NCBI GenBank assembly: GCA_004556345.1
Contig: SFHQ01000028.1
Location: forward strand, 1 to 23,177
Direction of reading: 5' to 3'
DNA length: 23,177 nt
DNA from: Clostridiales bacterium
GTDB lineage: Bacteria > Bacillota > Clostridia > Oscillospirales > Oscillospiraceae
Shown: positions 22,680 to 23,177 of the stretch, piece by piece
Layout of the letters: the number at the start of each line of letters is the position of its first letter
How positions within the stretch are numbered: position 1 is the first letter of the stretch
Made by a program: the position numbers and the translations under genes
The notes under the pieces: generated by a model
Seen by the model: the letters and a program-made list of their open reading frames with translations, nothing else
What the model was told of the DNA's origin: nothing
Databases searched by the model: none

Positions 22680-22723
22680 ACCGCCCCGGGTCGGACAGAT
22701 CATGTCCCCCAGGGCGGTTTTTT
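22680..22723 (+). terminator. Terminator of valS
   Basis: ACCGCCC (22680-22686) pairs with GGGCGGT (22712-22718), with an inner GGACA/TGTCC hairpin, followed by TTTTTT. Confidence 0.85.
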
Positions 22724-22733
22724 CAAAAAGTTG

Positions 22734-22781
22734 CAAAAATTTTTGAAAACAGCGTCACAAATCAGCACCCTCCAACGTTAT
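22734..22781 (+). promoter_or_regulatory. Possible ECF-type promoter and shared upstream element of the SLH gene
   Basis: The AAAAATTTTT-centred element ends in GTCACAAAT and matches 6646-6675. GTCACA (22754-22759) and CGTTAT (22776-22781) are 16 bp apart, which resembles ECF sigma promoters with a CGT-type -10. No good SigA -35/-10 pair is seen in this gap. Confidence 0.45.
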
Positions 22782-22810
22782 AAAGGTAGAAGCGATCTAT
22801 GCCATGTAGT

Positions 22811-22830
22811 GGCCGCAGACCCCTGCGGCC
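22811..22830 (+). other. 5'-UTR hairpin before the SLH gene
   Basis: A perfect 8-bp GC stem (GGCCGCAG/CTGCGGCC) with a 4-nt loop lies between the putative promoter and the ribosome binding site (AAAGGAG at about 22844-22850). It has no T run, so it is more likely an mRNA stabiliser or regulatory element than a terminator. Confidence 0.5.
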
Positions 22831-22857
22831 AGCGTGAAATGTGAAAGGAGCAAAGCG

Positions 22858-23177
22858 ATGAAACGAATTCTTTCCATGGGCCTGGCTCTTTTGATGCTGC
22901 TGAGTGCAGTGTGTATCCCTGTGTCAGCGTCCACACCAGAAAGTCATACCTATGACCACGAAGGCTACATCCGACCGGGAGACAAGTTCCGACCCTACGA
23001 TGCGTTGACGCGGGCAGAAATGGTGTGTCTGCTGTATCGTATGCTTGATGACGAGCAAAAGACGTGGAGTTTTGTCGGCTACGATTGCCGGTTTACAGAC
23101 GTACCTCAATATACTTGGTACTATCTTGAGCTGATGAATTTGGACCTTCTTGGCATAGTAAAAGGCTATGAGGACGG
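22858..23177 (+). CDS. SLH-domain surface protein, N-terminal part (cut by window end)
   Basis: The reading frame from ATG 22858 stays open to the window edge (106 complete codons). Residues 1-25 are a signal peptide (MKR, hydrophobic core, VSAS). From about residue 39 an S-layer homology repeat is visible: RPYDALTRAEMVCLLYRML, then FTDVPQYTWYYLELMNLDLLGIVKGYEDG, ending in the expected GY.DG motif. SLH repeats bind pyruvylated secondary cell-wall polymers, so the protein is probably cell-wall attached. AAAGGAG precedes the start. The rest of the protein, and so its function, lies outside the window. Upstream it shares an element with the Ig-like gene at 6785. Confidence 0.9.
   Translation, partial: MKRILSMGLALLMLLSAVCIPVSASTPESHTYDHEGYIRPGDKFRPYDALTRAEMVCLLYRMLDDEQKTWSFVGYDCRFTDVPQYTWYYLELMNLDLLGIVKGYED

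Noticed and set aside
1..23177. CRISPR array, insertion sequence, integrase or phage genes
   Set aside because: No regularly spaced direct repeats, transposase or integrase motifs, or att-like duplications beside the tRNA genes were seen.

Overview
The window looks like a chromosomal segment of a GC-rich, Gram-positive-type anaerobe of the class Clostridia, most likely Oscillospiraceae-like. The evidence is the sufCBDSU order with a SufU scaffold, strong AGGAGG-type ribosome binding sites, sigma-70/SigA promoters with 17-bp spacers, an SLH-domain surface protein, a BTAD-type regulator and a lipoprotein signal. This placement is inference; no database search was possible. Most of the window is housekeeping. 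I see no phage, transposon, CRISPR array or defence island.

Layout, left to right. 1-1027: a membrane-anchored polysaccharide deacetylase (+), then a near-perfect 20-bp hairpin and a convergent BTAD-family regulator (-) whose C-terminus looks like a degenerate GGDEF fold. 2608-3030: a small unknown protein (+). 3097-3338: two identical tRNA-Leu(CAG) genes (-) with encoded CCA, each followed by its own terminator, with a consensus promoter at 3405-3433. 3527-5376: a tsaE-tsaB-upp cluster (-), coupling two genes of tRNA t6A synthesis to uracil salvage. 5536-6633: a RodA/FtsW-type glycosyltransferase (+). 6785-7186: a small secreted Ig-like protein (+). 7323-7820: a DNA alkyltransferase (+). 7951-10200: a 3-hydroxyacyl-CoA dehydrogenase-like gene followed by a CyuA/UPF0597 Fe-S lyase-like gene (-), driven by a promoter with an inverted repeat in its spacer. 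10415-11440: an uncharacterised 341-aa protein (+). 11519-16442: the sufCBDSU Fe-S assembly operon (-) with its promoter at 16501-16529.

16443-17069 is the most interesting stretch. Divergent from suf, a consensus promoter (16588-16616) drives about 400 nt of non-coding, hairpin-rich sequence ending in a perfect 13-bp intrinsic terminator (16981-17018). It matches no RNA family that I can recognise by eye. It lies 51 bp before a lipoprotein M28 peptidase gene (17070-19223) for which I see no other promoter, so it could be a free-standing structured RNA or a regulatory leader. Next, a consensus promoter is built into the peptidase terminator (19254-19294). It is followed by a second terminator-like hairpin before a YcxB-like membrane protein and valS (19439-22636), so this operon may be attenuated. 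The window ends inside an SLH-domain surface protein gene (from 22858). A conserved upstream element of about 30 bp ending in GTCACAAAT precedes both that gene and the Ig-like gene at 6785, which suggests a shared (possibly ECF-sigma) regulon for exported proteins.

The genes therefore group into cell-envelope functions (deacetylase, RodA, Ig-like and SLH proteins, lipoprotein peptidase), translation (tRNA-Leu, TsaB/E, ValS), Fe-S and sulfur metabolism (Suf, CyuA-like) and a few unknowns.
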